Assembly (NCBI GenBank): GCA_030696695.1
Contig: JAUYRP010000011.1
Span: 62,001-126,000 of the forward strand
Length of the DNA: 64,000 nt
Origin: Methylophilus sp.
GTDB lineage: Bacteria > Pseudomonadota > Gammaproteobacteria > Burkholderiales > Methylophilaceae
Direction of reading: 5' to 3'
Position 1 is the first letter of the stretch. Every line of letters starts with the position of its first letter. The translations under genes and the position numbers were made by a program. The notes below the pieces were generated by a model. It saw only the letters and a list, made by a program, of their open reading frames with translations. It did no database searches and was not told the DNA's origin. This document shows positions 43,843-53,054 of this stretch, piece after piece.

Positions 43843-45096
43843 ATGAAAATCGCCATTATTGGCAGTGGTATTGCAGGCAACACGTTGGCTTACCACTTGC
43901 ACCAGCAACACGACATTACAGTATTTGAAGCAAATGAGCATATTGGGGGGCACACGCACACCCATGACATTTCGCTCTTTGGTCAGCATTATCAGGTCGA
44001 TACAGGCTTTATCGTATTCAATGACCGCACATATCCAAACTTTATCCAGCTATTAGATGCGTTAAAAGTAGATTGGCAACCAAGTGACATGAGCTTCAGC
44101 GTGAGAGACGAAGTGTCAGGATTAGAGTACAACGGTACCACGTTAAATAGCTTATTTGCACAGCGCGCAAATCTATTCAAACCAAGTTTTTACCGCATGA
44201 TTCGCGATATTTTGCGCTTTAATAAGACCGCGCTAGAGCTACTAGACGATGGCTCAGAAATCACCTTGGGTGATTATTTATCGCAAGGAAAATATAGCCC
44301 TCAGTTCATTCATCAATACATCGTACCTATGGGTTCTGCTATTTGGTCTACAGATGCGGCGCAAATGATGCAATTCCCTGCCCGCTTTTTTGTCAGGTTT
44401 TTTCATCATCATGGCATGCTATCTGTGAATAACAGACCACAATGGCGTGTGATCAAAGGTGGTTCTAAAGCCTATGTGGAAAAGCTTATTGAGCCATTTA
44501 AATCCAAAATCAAACGCAATACGCCTATCGAAAGTGTGCGCAGGCTCAAAAACTCAGTCAAGATTAAGCCAGTGAATCAAGAAGAACAAACTTTTGATTA
44601 TGTGTTTTTTGCTTGCCACAGCGACCAAGCATTAAAAATGTTGGGTAAAGACTCCTCAGCAGCCGAACGTGAAATATTGGGAGCGATACCCTACCAAGAA
44701 AATACCATCTACCTGCATTATGATCGCAGCCTGATGCCTAAGCGCAAACTGGCTTGGGCAGCTTGGAACTATCACATTACGGAAAAACCTTCCGATAAAG
44801 TGTTGGTGACATATAACATGAATATTTTGCAAGGCCTGCAATCGACAGAGCCCATTTTAGTCACGCTCAACCATACTGACTTTATTAACCCAGCCAAGGT
44901 AATCAAACGCTTAACCTACATGCACCCTTTGTATACATTAGCGGGCGCTGCAGCACAGGCAAGACATGCCGAGATCAGTGGTCAAAACCATACTGGCTAT
45001 GCAGGTGCTTATTGGCGCAATGGTTTTCATGAAGATGGCGTGGTGAGTGCATTAGCAGCTTTAAAACATTTTGAGCAAGCGCAACATGCTAGCTAG
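43843..45096 (+). CDS. FAD-dependent amine-oxidase-fold oxidoreductase
   Basis: Flavoprotein of 417 residues. The Rossmann fold with GSGIAGNTLAYHL stands at the N-terminus and is followed by a GGHTHT pattern near 36, as in the NAD(P)/FAD 'amine oxidase' proteins found beside cfa and DUF1365 genes. A substrate has not been established; saturation or oxidation of a fatty chain has been suggested for relatives. It overlaps the DUF1365 gene by 11 bases. The preceding gap of 150 bases might hold a secondary promoter. Confidence 0.85.
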   Translation: MKIAIIGSGIAGNTLAYHLHQQHDITVFEANEHIGGHTHTHDISLFGQHYQVDTGFIVFNDRTYPNFIQLLDALKVDWQPSDMSFSVRDEVSGLEYNGTTLNSLFAQRANLFKPSFYRMIRDILRFNKTALELLDDGSEITLGDYLSQGKYSPQFIHQYIVPMGSAIWSTDAAQMMQFPARFFVRFFHHHGMLSVNNRPQWRVIKGGSKAYVEKLIEPFKSKIKRNTPIESVRRLKNSVKIKPVNQEEQTFDYVFFACHSDQALKMLGKDSSAAEREILGAIPYQENTIYLHYDRSLMPKRKLAWAAWNYHITEKPSDKVLVTYNMNILQGLQSTEPILVTLNHTDFINPAKVIKRLTYMHPLYTLAGAAAQARHAEISGQNHTGYAGAYWRNGFHEDGVVSALAALKHFEQAQHAS

Positions 45097-45862
45097 TGCC
45101 ATTTATACCGGCAAAGTCACCCATCAGCGGTTTGCGCCCAAGCGGCATGGCTTTAGTTACCAAGTGTTTATGATGTACTTAGATTTAGATGAGCTACCGC
45201 AGCTATTTGAGAAAACAAAGTTTTGGTCTTATTTAAAACCTAATTTAGCTTGGTTCAAACGCGAAGACTATTATGGTAATCCCGAAATTCCGCTTAAATC
45301 CGCAATCAGTCAATTGGTAAAACAGGCCACGGGTATTGCGCCGCAGGGCCCAGTGCGCTTACTCACCAATATGCGCTACTTTGGGCATTGCTTTAACCCG
45401 GTGAGCTTCTACTATTGCTTTGAGCCTGACGGCACCACCCTGCAGGCTATAGTCAGCCATATTACCAATACCCCTTGGGGTGAAGACTACGCTTATGTGC
45501 ATGATTTCAATGCAAACAGAGAAGTCTTGTCCACTCAACATGGGACTATCACTGCGTTTAAACTTTCTAAAGCGTTCCATGTCTCCCCGTTTATGCCGAT
45601 GGAGATTGAGTATGATTGGCGCTTTAAATTGGAAGAAAAGCAACTGTTAGTACACATGAAAAATCTCAAAGATGGCCAACAAATGTTTCATGCAACACTA
45701 GACCTGAAGCCAAAAGCATTCACATCCGCTACTTTAAATTTAATGCTGATTCAGTATCCTTTCATGACCATGAAAGTGGTGGCGGCTATTTATTGGAACG
45801 CATTTTGGCTTTGGTTGAAACGCGTGCCCTTTTATTCACATCCTAATCCTGCACATAAGTAA
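45086..45862 (+). CDS. DUF1365 protein
   Basis: Cytoplasmic or membrane-associated protein of 258 residues with conserved TNMRYFGHCFNPVSFYYCF near 97-115, the DUF1365 hallmark. The family is nearly always next to a cfa-type gene and an FAD oxidoreductase. Its function is unknown; a part in making or presenting modified acyl chains (such as furan fatty acids) is plausible. The ATG overlaps the preceding gene, and the stop is 2 bases before the next start. Confidence 0.87.
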   Translation: MLASAIYTGKVTHQRFAPKRHGFSYQVFMMYLDLDELPQLFEKTKFWSYLKPNLAWFKREDYYGNPEIPLKSAISQLVKQATGIAPQGPVRLLTNMRYFGHCFNPVSFYYCFEPDGTTLQAIVSHITNTPWGEDYAYVHDFNANREVLSTQHGTITAFKLSKAFHVSPFMPMEIEYDWRFKLEEKQLLVHMKNLKDGQQMFHATLDLKPKAFTSATLNLMLIQYPFMTMKVVAAIYWNAFWLWLKRVPFYSHPNPAHK

Positions 45863-45864
45863 TC

Positions 45865-47136
45865 ATGACCACCCAAATACGCCTGCAAGACACACTCACC
45901 ACGCCACTTAAGGCCAAAAGCCGTTCTAAATGGGTGGCAGACTTTGCCAAAGCACAAATACTTAAGCGTTTACAACAGCTACACACTGGGCAACTGACAC
46001 TAGTAGATGGCAGTGAAGCCCATACGTTTGGTCAGCCCTCCAACATACGAGTCACTATTCAAGTACATGACCCGCGCTTTTATGGCGAAATTGCGTTTGG
46101 AGGCAGCATTGGCGCGGGCGAAGCCTATATGTTGGGTTATTGGACAGCCGATAATCTTACTGATGTGATACGTTTAATGGCCGTGAATCAGCACGTGATG
46201 GATAGCTTAGAAGGTGGTTATCAGTGGCTAACTAAGCCTTTGTTAAAGTTATTGCATTGGCTCAATAGCAATACCACGGAAGGCAGCCGAAAAAATATTG
46301 CAGCGCATTATGATTTAGGCAATGAAATGTTCGCGTTGTTTTTGGACAATACCATGATGTATTCCAGTGCTATGTTCAATGCAGACACGAAAACACTCCA
46401 GCAAGCGTCTGAGCTTAAACTAAAAACCATCTGCGACAAGTTAGATTTACAGCCAACTGACCATGTGATTGAAATAGGCACCGGCTGGGGTGGATTTGCC
46501 ATCTATGCTGCCAAGCATTACGGCTGCAAGGTCACCACTACGACCATTTCACAGCAGCAATATGCTTTGGCTAAGCAGCGGGTAAAAGATGCCAATTCAG
46601 AACAACAAATTACGTTGTTACTTGAAGATTATCGCCATTTAACTGGCACCTACGATAAGTTAGTGTCGATTGAAATGGTAGAGGCAGTAGGCCATCAATT
46701 TTATGACACTTACTTTGCCAAAGTGAGTAACTTACTCAAGCCTGATGGTTTGGCTTTGATTCAAGCGATTACGATTGCAGATCAACGTTATGAAAGTGCA
46801 ATTCAATCGGTCGATTTTATTCAACGCTATATTTTTCCAGGCTCAAATATTCCTTCAAACACAGCTATGCTAAAAAGCATTACCCGTAAAACCGATATGC
46901 GCCTATTCGATTTGGAAGATATTGGCCCGCACTATGCCACTACGCTCAAGATGTGGCGTGAGAACTTTTTTACCAATATTGGCCAAGTGCGCAAGCTGGG
47001 ATATTCAGAAGAGTTTATTAAAATGTGGGAATTTTACCTTTGCTATTGCGAAGGTGGCTTTGCAGAACGTGCGCTTGGGGACGTTCATTTATTATTAGCT
47101 AAGCCAGAGAATAGACGCCCCACCTTAAGCGTTTAA
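45865..47136 (+). CDS. Cyclopropane-fatty-acyl-phospholipid synthase 2
   Basis: SAM-dependent lipid methyltransferase of 423 residues, the expected length for Cfa. The N-terminal domain (1-125) is followed by the SAM motif EIGTGWGGFAIYAA near 200 and VSIEMVEAVGHQFY near 268, with LIQAITI and the FPGSNIP segment that are strongly conserved in Cfa proteins. It methylates the double bonds of membrane phospholipids. It ends the operon; a short stem followed by TTTT (47140-47156) may be the terminator. Confidence 0.9.
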   Translation: MTTQIRLQDTLTTPLKAKSRSKWVADFAKAQILKRLQQLHTGQLTLVDGSEAHTFGQPSNIRVTIQVHDPRFYGEIAFGGSIGAGEAYMLGYWTADNLTDVIRLMAVNQHVMDSLEGGYQWLTKPLLKLLHWLNSNTTEGSRKNIAAHYDLGNEMFALFLDNTMMYSSAMFNADTKTLQQASELKLKTICDKLDLQPTDHVIEIGTGWGGFAIYAAKHYGCKVTTTTISQQQYALAKQRVKDANSEQQITLLLEDYRHLTGTYDKLVSIEMVEAVGHQFYDTYFAKVSNLLKPDGLALIQAITIADQRYESAIQSVDFIQRYIFPGSNIPSNTAMLKSITRKTDMRLFDLEDIGPHYATTLKMWRENFFTNIGQVRKLGYSEEFIKMWEFYLCYCEGGFAERALGDVHLLLAKPENRRPTLSV

Positions 47137-47184
47137 TAGCGCTATTTTAGCGTTTTGCATGCGTGGCTTGATATACTTGCACCC

Positions 47185-49155
47185 ATGTCAGATCAAGCCT
47201 ATCCATCTTACCCAACGCCACCAAATACGCTAGATTGGCGAGATGGCCAGCCCTATTCCACGCGCTTTGATGATGTATATTTTTCAACCAATCCAGACAA
47301 CCCGCAACAAGGGATCGCCGAGACTGAGTATGTGTTTCTTCAACACAATGACTTAGCACAAAGATGGCAACATCTGGACTCCCTTACATTTACTATTGCA
47401 GAAACAGGGTTTGGCACAGGGCTTAATTTTTTGTGTGCATGCAGACTTTGGCTTAAAACTGCCCCAGCACACGCACGCCTACATTTTATTAGTACAGAAA
47501 AATATCCCCTGACGTTAGCGCAGATGCAAAAAGCACATGCCATTTGGCATGATTTAGCTGAAGTGTCTCAAGTATTACTAACCCAATACGGTGCGCTTGC
47601 AGAGGGTGTGCATCGATTCACATTATTTTCAGGTCGTATTCTGCTAACACTGCATATTGGCGATGTTCAAACGGTTTTACCGCAACTGCAAACACCGATG
47701 GATGCTTGGTTTTTAGACGGATTTGCGCCCGCTAAAAATCCAGAGATGTGGCAGGAACATATATTTGCACGTATGGCACACTTATCCCATGCAACCACCA
47801 CATTTGCCACATTCACCAGTGCTGGTTTGGTCAGGCGTGGCTTATTAGCACACGGTTTTTTAGTGAAAAAAGCAGAGGGCTTTGGGCGCAAGCGTGAAAT
47901 GTTGTACGGCCAATTTGCAGGTCAAACGTCAATTAAGCCGATGTATACGTCCAGCACGGCAATTGTGATTGGTGGTGGCATTGCAGGATGCGCGACTGCA
48001 TACGCGCTGGCAATACGGGGGATTAAGGTCACACTCTTAGAGCGTAATGCCAATATTGCACAAGAAGCTTCTGGTAACCCAAGAGGCGTGCTTTATCCCC
48101 GCCTAGCTGGGCACAACAATGCCGCGGATACCTTAGCCATCAGCAGTTATCTGTTTACCTTGCGGCTATTAGCGCAACTTCGGCTGAATGCCGATGCACT
48201 AAACCAATGTGGCTTATTACAACTGGCTTGTAACGCAAGGGAATCTACTCGGATAGAAGCAATTGCAACCCGTGGATTGACGGAAACATTAGTGCGCCAC
48301 GTCAACGCGAATGAAGCTTCGCAATTGGCTGGCATACCATTGTCGTTTTCTGGGCTGCACTTTGCAGGGGGTGGTTGGGTGAATCCGCAAACCTTTTGTG
48401 AGGCACTGGTGCAGCACCCAAATATCACTGTACAGACCAATGTACAGTTAACAGCACTCACCCAAACACCTCAGCTATGGCACGCGCGCACTCAATTAGA
48501 ACAAGGGTTGAGTGCAGATATCTTAGTGATTGCCAATGCAAATGATGCTTTAAAATTAACGCAATCAGCGCATTTACCATTGACGGCAGTGCGTGGACAA
48601 ATGACCACTGTGCGTGCTACCGAGGAAAGCGCGCAGCTTAAAACGGTGTTATGTACCGAAGGCTATATTACGCCCGCCTTAGAAAACACACATTGCTTAG
48701 GTGCAACTTTTGATAAAGAGGATACAGCGCTAGATGTACGCGAAGAAGACAACCAAACAAATATCGACATGCTGAAATCTATATCGCCGAATTTGATGGA
48801 TTTAGCAAACCAAGCACGCAGCGGTCGCGCCGCATTACGCTGCACCACGCCCGATTATTTACCTGTGGTGGGCCAGCTTTTAAATGCTGAGCAACTCACA
48901 CAATACCCACCTAAACATAAAACCGATGCCAATGCATTGCCTTGGCAGCATGGGTTATATGTCAATATTGGTCATGGTAGCAAAGGGTTGACCACTGCCC
49001 CACTTTGCGCAGAGCTACTGGCCAGCATGGTGGTAGGCGATCCATTGCCAGTAGACACAACACTTGCATTTCAGCTGAATCCTAATCGCTTTTTGTTAAA
49101 AACATTGGGTTTAAAGCGGCTGGTGGATTTGTCTATGCAATCTGAGCAAATCTAG
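47185..49155 (+). CDS. mnmC: Bifunctional tRNA mnm5s2U34 biosynthesis protein MnmC
   Basis: Cytoplasmic tRNA-modifying enzyme of 656 residues with two fused domains. The N-terminal methyltransferase (about 1-245) has the SAM motif ETGFGTGLNF near 70 and a conserved DGFAPAKNPEMW near 180. The C-terminal FAD oxidase (about 255-640) opens with AIVIGGGIAGCATAYAL. It removes the carboxymethyl group from cmnm5U34 and methylates the result. The ATG at 47185 is preferred over an upstream TTG that would add ten residues without a ribosome-binding site. Confidence 0.95.
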   Translation: MSDQAYPSYPTPPNTLDWRDGQPYSTRFDDVYFSTNPDNPQQGIAETEYVFLQHNDLAQRWQHLDSLTFTIAETGFGTGLNFLCACRLWLKTAPAHARLHFISTEKYPLTLAQMQKAHAIWHDLAEVSQVLLTQYGALAEGVHRFTLFSGRILLTLHIGDVQTVLPQLQTPMDAWFLDGFAPAKNPEMWQEHIFARMAHLSHATTTFATFTSAGLVRRGLLAHGFLVKKAEGFGRKREMLYGQFAGQTSIKPMYTSSTAIVIGGGIAGCATAYALAIRGIKVTLLERNANIAQEASGNPRGVLYPRLAGHNNAADTLAISSYLFTLRLLAQLRLNADALNQCGLLQLACNARESTRIEAIATRGLTETLVRHVNANEASQLAGIPLSFSGLHFAGGGWVNPQTFCEALVQHPNITVQTNVQLTALTQTPQLWHARTQLEQGLSADILVIANANDALKLTQSAHLPLTAVRGQMTTVRATEESAQLKTVLCTEGYITPALENTHCLGATFDKEDTALDVREEDNQTNIDMLKSISPNLMDLANQARSGRAALRCTTPDYLPVVGQLLNAEQLTQYPPKHKTDANALPWQHGLYVNIGHGSKGLTTAPLCAELLASMVVGDPLPVDTTLAFQLNPNRFLLKTLGLKRLVDLSMQSEQI

Positions 49156-49171
49156 GCACGCATGCAAAGGC

Positions 49172-51001
49172 ATGATGGTTTCAGGTAAACTCTCGCGCAT
49201 GCAAGCTATACAACCTTTAATAAAGGCGATTGAAAAAACGCCAAACGACCCTGCGCTACATTACGAGTTGGGCAGCCTATATTTGGAAAATAAAGAACCC
49301 CAGCTTGCGTTGCTGAGCTATCAGCGCGCGTTGCAGTTAGCCCCTAACCATCCGCAAATATTGTTGCAATTAGGTAATACCGAAAGCGCTGCGCAACGCT
49401 TCACACAAGCCATTCATTATTTTCAGCAATGCATACAAGTAGACCAAACCAATGCCGCTGCTTATTACAATCTTGGTAATGCCTATATGGCGCTGGGGCA
49501 ATCTAATCATGCTGTTTCACAATTTAAGTTGTCACTCAAATATCACCCTAATGATGCAGATGCTTACAATAACTTAGGCAATGCGTTGCGTGATTTGGGT
49601 AAGTTGGATGAAGCCATTGCCTGTTACACACAAGCGCTCAACATCAACCCCAATTTACACCATGCGCGCGTGCATCGCATTCATCAGCAACAGCATATTT
49701 GTGACTGGCAGGGTCTGGGCGAAGAAATTGCACGCCTACGAAATACCTTAGCCAATGATATGCAAGCGCAAATAGCCCCTTTTGCGTTTTTGGCCATGCC
49801 GAATACCAACGCTGCAGAACAATTGTTGTGTGCTAGCCAATGGGCACAACAGCAATTTGGTCATTTGCAAGCCCTCCCAGCGATTAGCACACGCAAAACG
49901 AACGCAAAAATTAAAGTGGCCTATTTATCAGCTGACTTTAGATTACATCCTTTGGCTTTTTTGATAACAGAGTTGTTGGCGTTGCATGATAGAGCACGCT
50001 TTGAAATATACGCTTACAGCTATGGCCCTGATGACCACTCGCCAGAGCGCCAACAAATTCAATCCAATGTAGACCATTTCTTAGACATTCGCCAACTGAC
50101 TGACCAGCAAGTTGCTGAACATATGCGAACACAAGCGATTGATATCTTGGTGGATTTAACAGGGTATACCAAACATAGTCGCACTAGCATTGTCGCGCTT
50201 AAGCCTGCTTCTAGTAGCATTAATTGGCTAGGTTACCCCGGGACCATGGGCTATCTAGACACGGTGGGAAACACACAAGATGGCAGTGTGTTTGATTACA
50301 TCATCGTAGATAAAACCATCGCCCCCAACCCAGAGAATTTCAGTGAAACTTGCCTATACTTACCCTGTTATCAACCCAATAATGCGCAACGCCCAATAGG
50401 GGAAACGCCTACTAAGGCTGCATTGGGTATTCCCGAAGAGGCTTTTGTGTTCTGCTGTTTTAATCAAACCTTTAAAATCACACAAGACGTATTTACAGTT
50501 TGGATGGAATTGCTGAACCAAGTGCCCAATAGCGTGCTGTGGTTATTAGATTGTAACCACTGGGCCAAAGCAAACCTCGTGCGTAATGCACAGAAAGCTG
50601 GGATAGCAACAGAACGGCTAATATTCGCTCCCAGAGTATCGATTCAAGACCATTTAGCGCGCCATATTCATGCAGACTTGTTTTTGGATACCCTGCCCTA
50701 CAATGCGCATACCACCGCCAGTGATGCTTTGTGGATGAATCTACCTGTATTAACTTGCATGGGAGATACTTTCCCTTCACGAGTAGCCGCCAGTTTGTTA
50801 ACGTCGATTGGATTGTCATCACTCATCACCCATACATTGCCAGAATACGCTGCACGGGCTTTAGCACTGGCACAAGATAAAACTGAGCTGGCAAAAATTA
50901 AGCAACACATACAAGCGCACAAAAACGACCTGTTTAACCCTAAGATGTTTGTGCAAGGCTTAGAATCTGCGTATATTCACGTTTATAATAAAATTTCGTG
51001 A
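49172..51001 (+). CDS. TPR protein with OGT/SPINDLY-like glycosyltransferase domain
   Basis: Cytoplasmic protein of 609 residues. About four TPR repeats (residues 20-165, e.g. AAAYYNLGNAYMALGQ) precede a GT41 domain of the O-GlcNAc transferase/SPINDLY type (about 250-600). Conserved elements are AYLSADFRLHPLA, DLTGYTKHSRT, WLGYPGTMG, FCCFNQTFKI and LPYNAHTTASDAL. GT41 enzymes attach single sugars to Ser/Thr of proteins, in bacteria for example to flagellins or adhesins. The start has an AAGG site 16 bases after mnmC. A target among the pilin-like proteins of this window is possible but unproven. Confidence 0.87.
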   Translation: MMVSGKLSRMQAIQPLIKAIEKTPNDPALHYELGSLYLENKEPQLALLSYQRALQLAPNHPQILLQLGNTESAAQRFTQAIHYFQQCIQVDQTNAAAYYNLGNAYMALGQSNHAVSQFKLSLKYHPNDADAYNNLGNALRDLGKLDEAIACYTQALNINPNLHHARVHRIHQQQHICDWQGLGEEIARLRNTLANDMQAQIAPFAFLAMPNTNAAEQLLCASQWAQQQFGHLQALPAISTRKTNAKIKVAYLSADFRLHPLAFLITELLALHDRARFEIYAYSYGPDDHSPERQQIQSNVDHFLDIRQLTDQQVAEHMRTQAIDILVDLTGYTKHSRTSIVALKPASSSINWLGYPGTMGYLDTVGNTQDGSVFDYIIVDKTIAPNPENFSETCLYLPCYQPNNAQRPIGETPTKAALGIPEEAFVFCCFNQTFKITQDVFTVWMELLNQVPNSVLWLLDCNHWAKANLVRNAQKAGIATERLIFAPRVSIQDHLARHIHADLFLDTLPYNAHTTASDALWMNLPVLTCMGDTFPSRVAASLLTSIGLSSLITHTLPEYAARALALAQDKTELAKIKQHIQAHKNDLFNPKMFVQGLESAYIHVYNKIS

Positions 51002-51060
51002 AGCATTAAATAGCTACACGAAAAACCTCGTCAAAATTACAAGCATAAGTAAGGGGCAAC

Positions 51061-52146
51061 ATGGCTGTTATTGATATTTCACCTGTATTAAAGTTTATGG
51101 TCGACAAAGGTGCGTCGGATATTTTCTTTAGCACCAATACCGCAATTCATATCGATATTGAAGGTGAAAACTTACCCATCAATGCACAAATCATGGGCCC
51201 AGGCATGATTAAGGAAATCGCTTATTCCTTAATGAACGAAGAGCAAATCAAAGAGTTTGAATCTACGCTGGAATGTAATTTTGCGATTAGCAAAACGGAT
51301 ATTGGTCGCTTCCGCGTCAATGTATTCAAGCAACGTGGCGAAGTTGCCATGGTCATTCGCCACATCAAAACAGAAATCCCAACCTTTGACCAATTAGGCT
51401 TACCTTCTGTGCTCAAAGATTTGATCATGCGTAAGCGCGGCCTGCTATTGATGGTAGGTGCTACTGGGTCAGGTAAATCCACCACGCTAGCCTCTATGAT
51501 TGACTATCGCAACGAAAATGCGACTGGACATATCATTACGGTCGAAGATCCGATTGAATTTATCTACCAACATAAAAAATCCATCGTCAATCAACGTGAA
51601 GTGGGGATCGACACACTGTCGTTCGATAACGCTTTGAAAAACGCCATGCGCCAAGCACCCGATGTGATTTTGATTGGTGAAATTCGTGATATGGAAGGCA
51701 TGAAGCTCGCGATGGCATATGCGGAAACGGGGCATTTATGTTTAGCCACGTTACACGCTAACAACGCCAACCAAGCGCTTGAGCGTATTATTTCGTTCTT
51801 CCCACCAGAGATTAAGCAAGGATTATTATTGAGCGTTTCTCTCAATTTGGTCGGCATTATTTCGCAGCGCTTGGTGCCTGCCAAATCACAAAAGCGTGTT
51901 GCCGCCAGCGAGGTCCTGATCAACACGCCATATGTGGCAGAGCTGATTCAGAAGCAAAAACTGGGGGAAATGAAAGATGTCATGGCAGACAATAACGACA
52001 TTGGCATGAATACTTTTGACCAGTCCTTATTCCGCTTATATGCTAACGGTAAGATTGATGACGAAAATGCTTTGGCCAATGCCGACTCTCGCAATGACTT
52101 ATCACTCAAAATGCGCTTTGCAGCAGAGAGCAATAAAAGCTTTTAA
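51061..52146 (+). CDS. pilU: PilU-type twitching motility ATPase
   Basis: Hexameric ATPase of 361 residues. Walker A (GATGSGKST) lies at 133-141, Asp box near 160, Walker B VILIGEIRD near 197-205, and the His box (ATLHANN) near 225. It belongs to the PilT/PilU retraction family; the N-terminal MVDKGASDIFF and the AYAETGHLC context fit PilU better than PilT. PilU helps PilT retract type IV pili. It stands alone, far from a pilT gene, and has an AAGGGG site. It converges with the EamA gene with no gap. Confidence 0.9.
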   Translation: MAVIDISPVLKFMVDKGASDIFFSTNTAIHIDIEGENLPINAQIMGPGMIKEIAYSLMNEEQIKEFESTLECNFAISKTDIGRFRVNVFKQRGEVAMVIRHIKTEIPTFDQLGLPSVLKDLIMRKRGLLLMVGATGSGKSTTLASMIDYRNENATGHIITVEDPIEFIYQHKKSIVNQREVGIDTLSFDNALKNAMRQAPDVILIGEIRDMEGMKLAMAYAETGHLCLATLHANNANQALERIISFFPPEIKQGLLLSVSLNLVGIISQRLVPAKSQKRVAASEVLINTPYVAELIQKQKLGEMKDVMADNNDIGMNTFDQSLFRLYANGKIDDENALANADSRNDLSLKMRFAAESNKSF

Positions 52147-53040
52147 TTATTCATGATGAACGCTGCTTTGCGTGGCAGAAATCAATGCTGCCGCAATAAT
52201 CAGCGCACCGCCTAACCACTCATTCCAAGTCATGGCCTCGTTTGCCAAATAATACGAGGCCACTGCAGCCACTACCAATTCAAACAAAAACAATACAGAT
52301 GCGCGTATTGCTGTGATTTTAGTAATACCGTATTGCACAAAAATAGTGGCCGCCGTTAGCAATGCTGCTATCAGCAACATCAACTGCCATTGCGTGGCAT
52401 TAAATGCTGACATTGCAGGCAGATTCTGCCCCATCATGGGTAATAATATCAGCGCCATGCTAGCCACGCCCACCCACACCAACATAGATTTAGCTGCAAT
52501 ACTTAAATGCGTGGAATGTCTAGTAATCACATTGGTGAGTGAAAAACCAATGCCTGACGATAGCGCTAGCCATTCTGCTTGGTTACGTGGGATAGGCCAA
52601 TTGTTGCTACTAAAATCATGCAACATAATCAGCGCACCCACCAATGAAATCACAATGGCAATTAGCCCTTGGCGATAAATGGGTTCTTTGAGCCAAAAAT
52701 GCGCAAGGATAAGTGTCCATAACGGTGACAGATAAAACAGCAACATCACACGCATTACTTCACCATCAATCACTGCCAGCACATAGCTTAAATTGGTCCA
52801 CCCGGCAGCCAAACACAACGCGATGGCGGATTTAGGTAAAGCAAACACCCCGCGCCAATGGCGTGCAAACAACACGCAACCGATTAAAATAGCCATGCTG
52901 TAAGTGTAAAAACTGGACACCACACCTGAAAAACCAGCTTCGTCCATCAAGCGATAGGGGTACCAAATAATGCCCCAGCATACCGCCCCAAATAACAGGC
53001 CAAATACCGCAAAAAAGTTTTGTTTATTGTTATTGCTCAC
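52147..53040 (-). CDS. EamA/DMT-family transporter
   Basis: Inner-membrane protein of about 297 residues with ten predicted helices in two EamA repeats, each ending in a glycine-rich helix pattern. Substrate unknown; relatives export amino acids or other metabolites. The first start is GTG at 53052, but GTG at 53040 after AGGTGAG is better placed. The gene is head to head with dapC with only 14 bases between starts, so each promoter must lie partly in or next to the other gene. Confidence 0.88.
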   Translation of the reverse strand: MSNNNKQNFFAVFGLLFGAVCWGIIWYPYRLMDEAGFSGVVSSFYTYSMAILIGCVLFARHWRGVFALPKSAIALCLAAGWTNLSYVLAVIDGEVMRVMLLFYLSPLWTLILAHFWLKEPIYRQGLIAIVISLVGALIMLHDFSSNNWPIPRNQAEWLALSSGIGFSLTNVITRHSTHLSIAAKSMLVWVGVASMALILLPMMGQNLPAMSAFNATQWQLMLLIAALLTAATIFVQYGITKITAIRASVLFLFELVVAAVASYYLANEAMTWNEWLGGALIIAAALISATQSSVHHE

Positions 53041-53046
53041 TATAAT
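53041..53046 (+). promoter_or_regulatory. -10 element very close to the dapC start
   Basis: A perfect TATAAT lies 8 bases ahead of the dapC ATG, while no ribosome-binding site is visible. If used, transcription would begin at or within two bases of the ATG, giving a leaderless mRNA. The -35 region is poor. Confidence 0.4.
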
Positions 53047-53054
53047 ACTCACCT

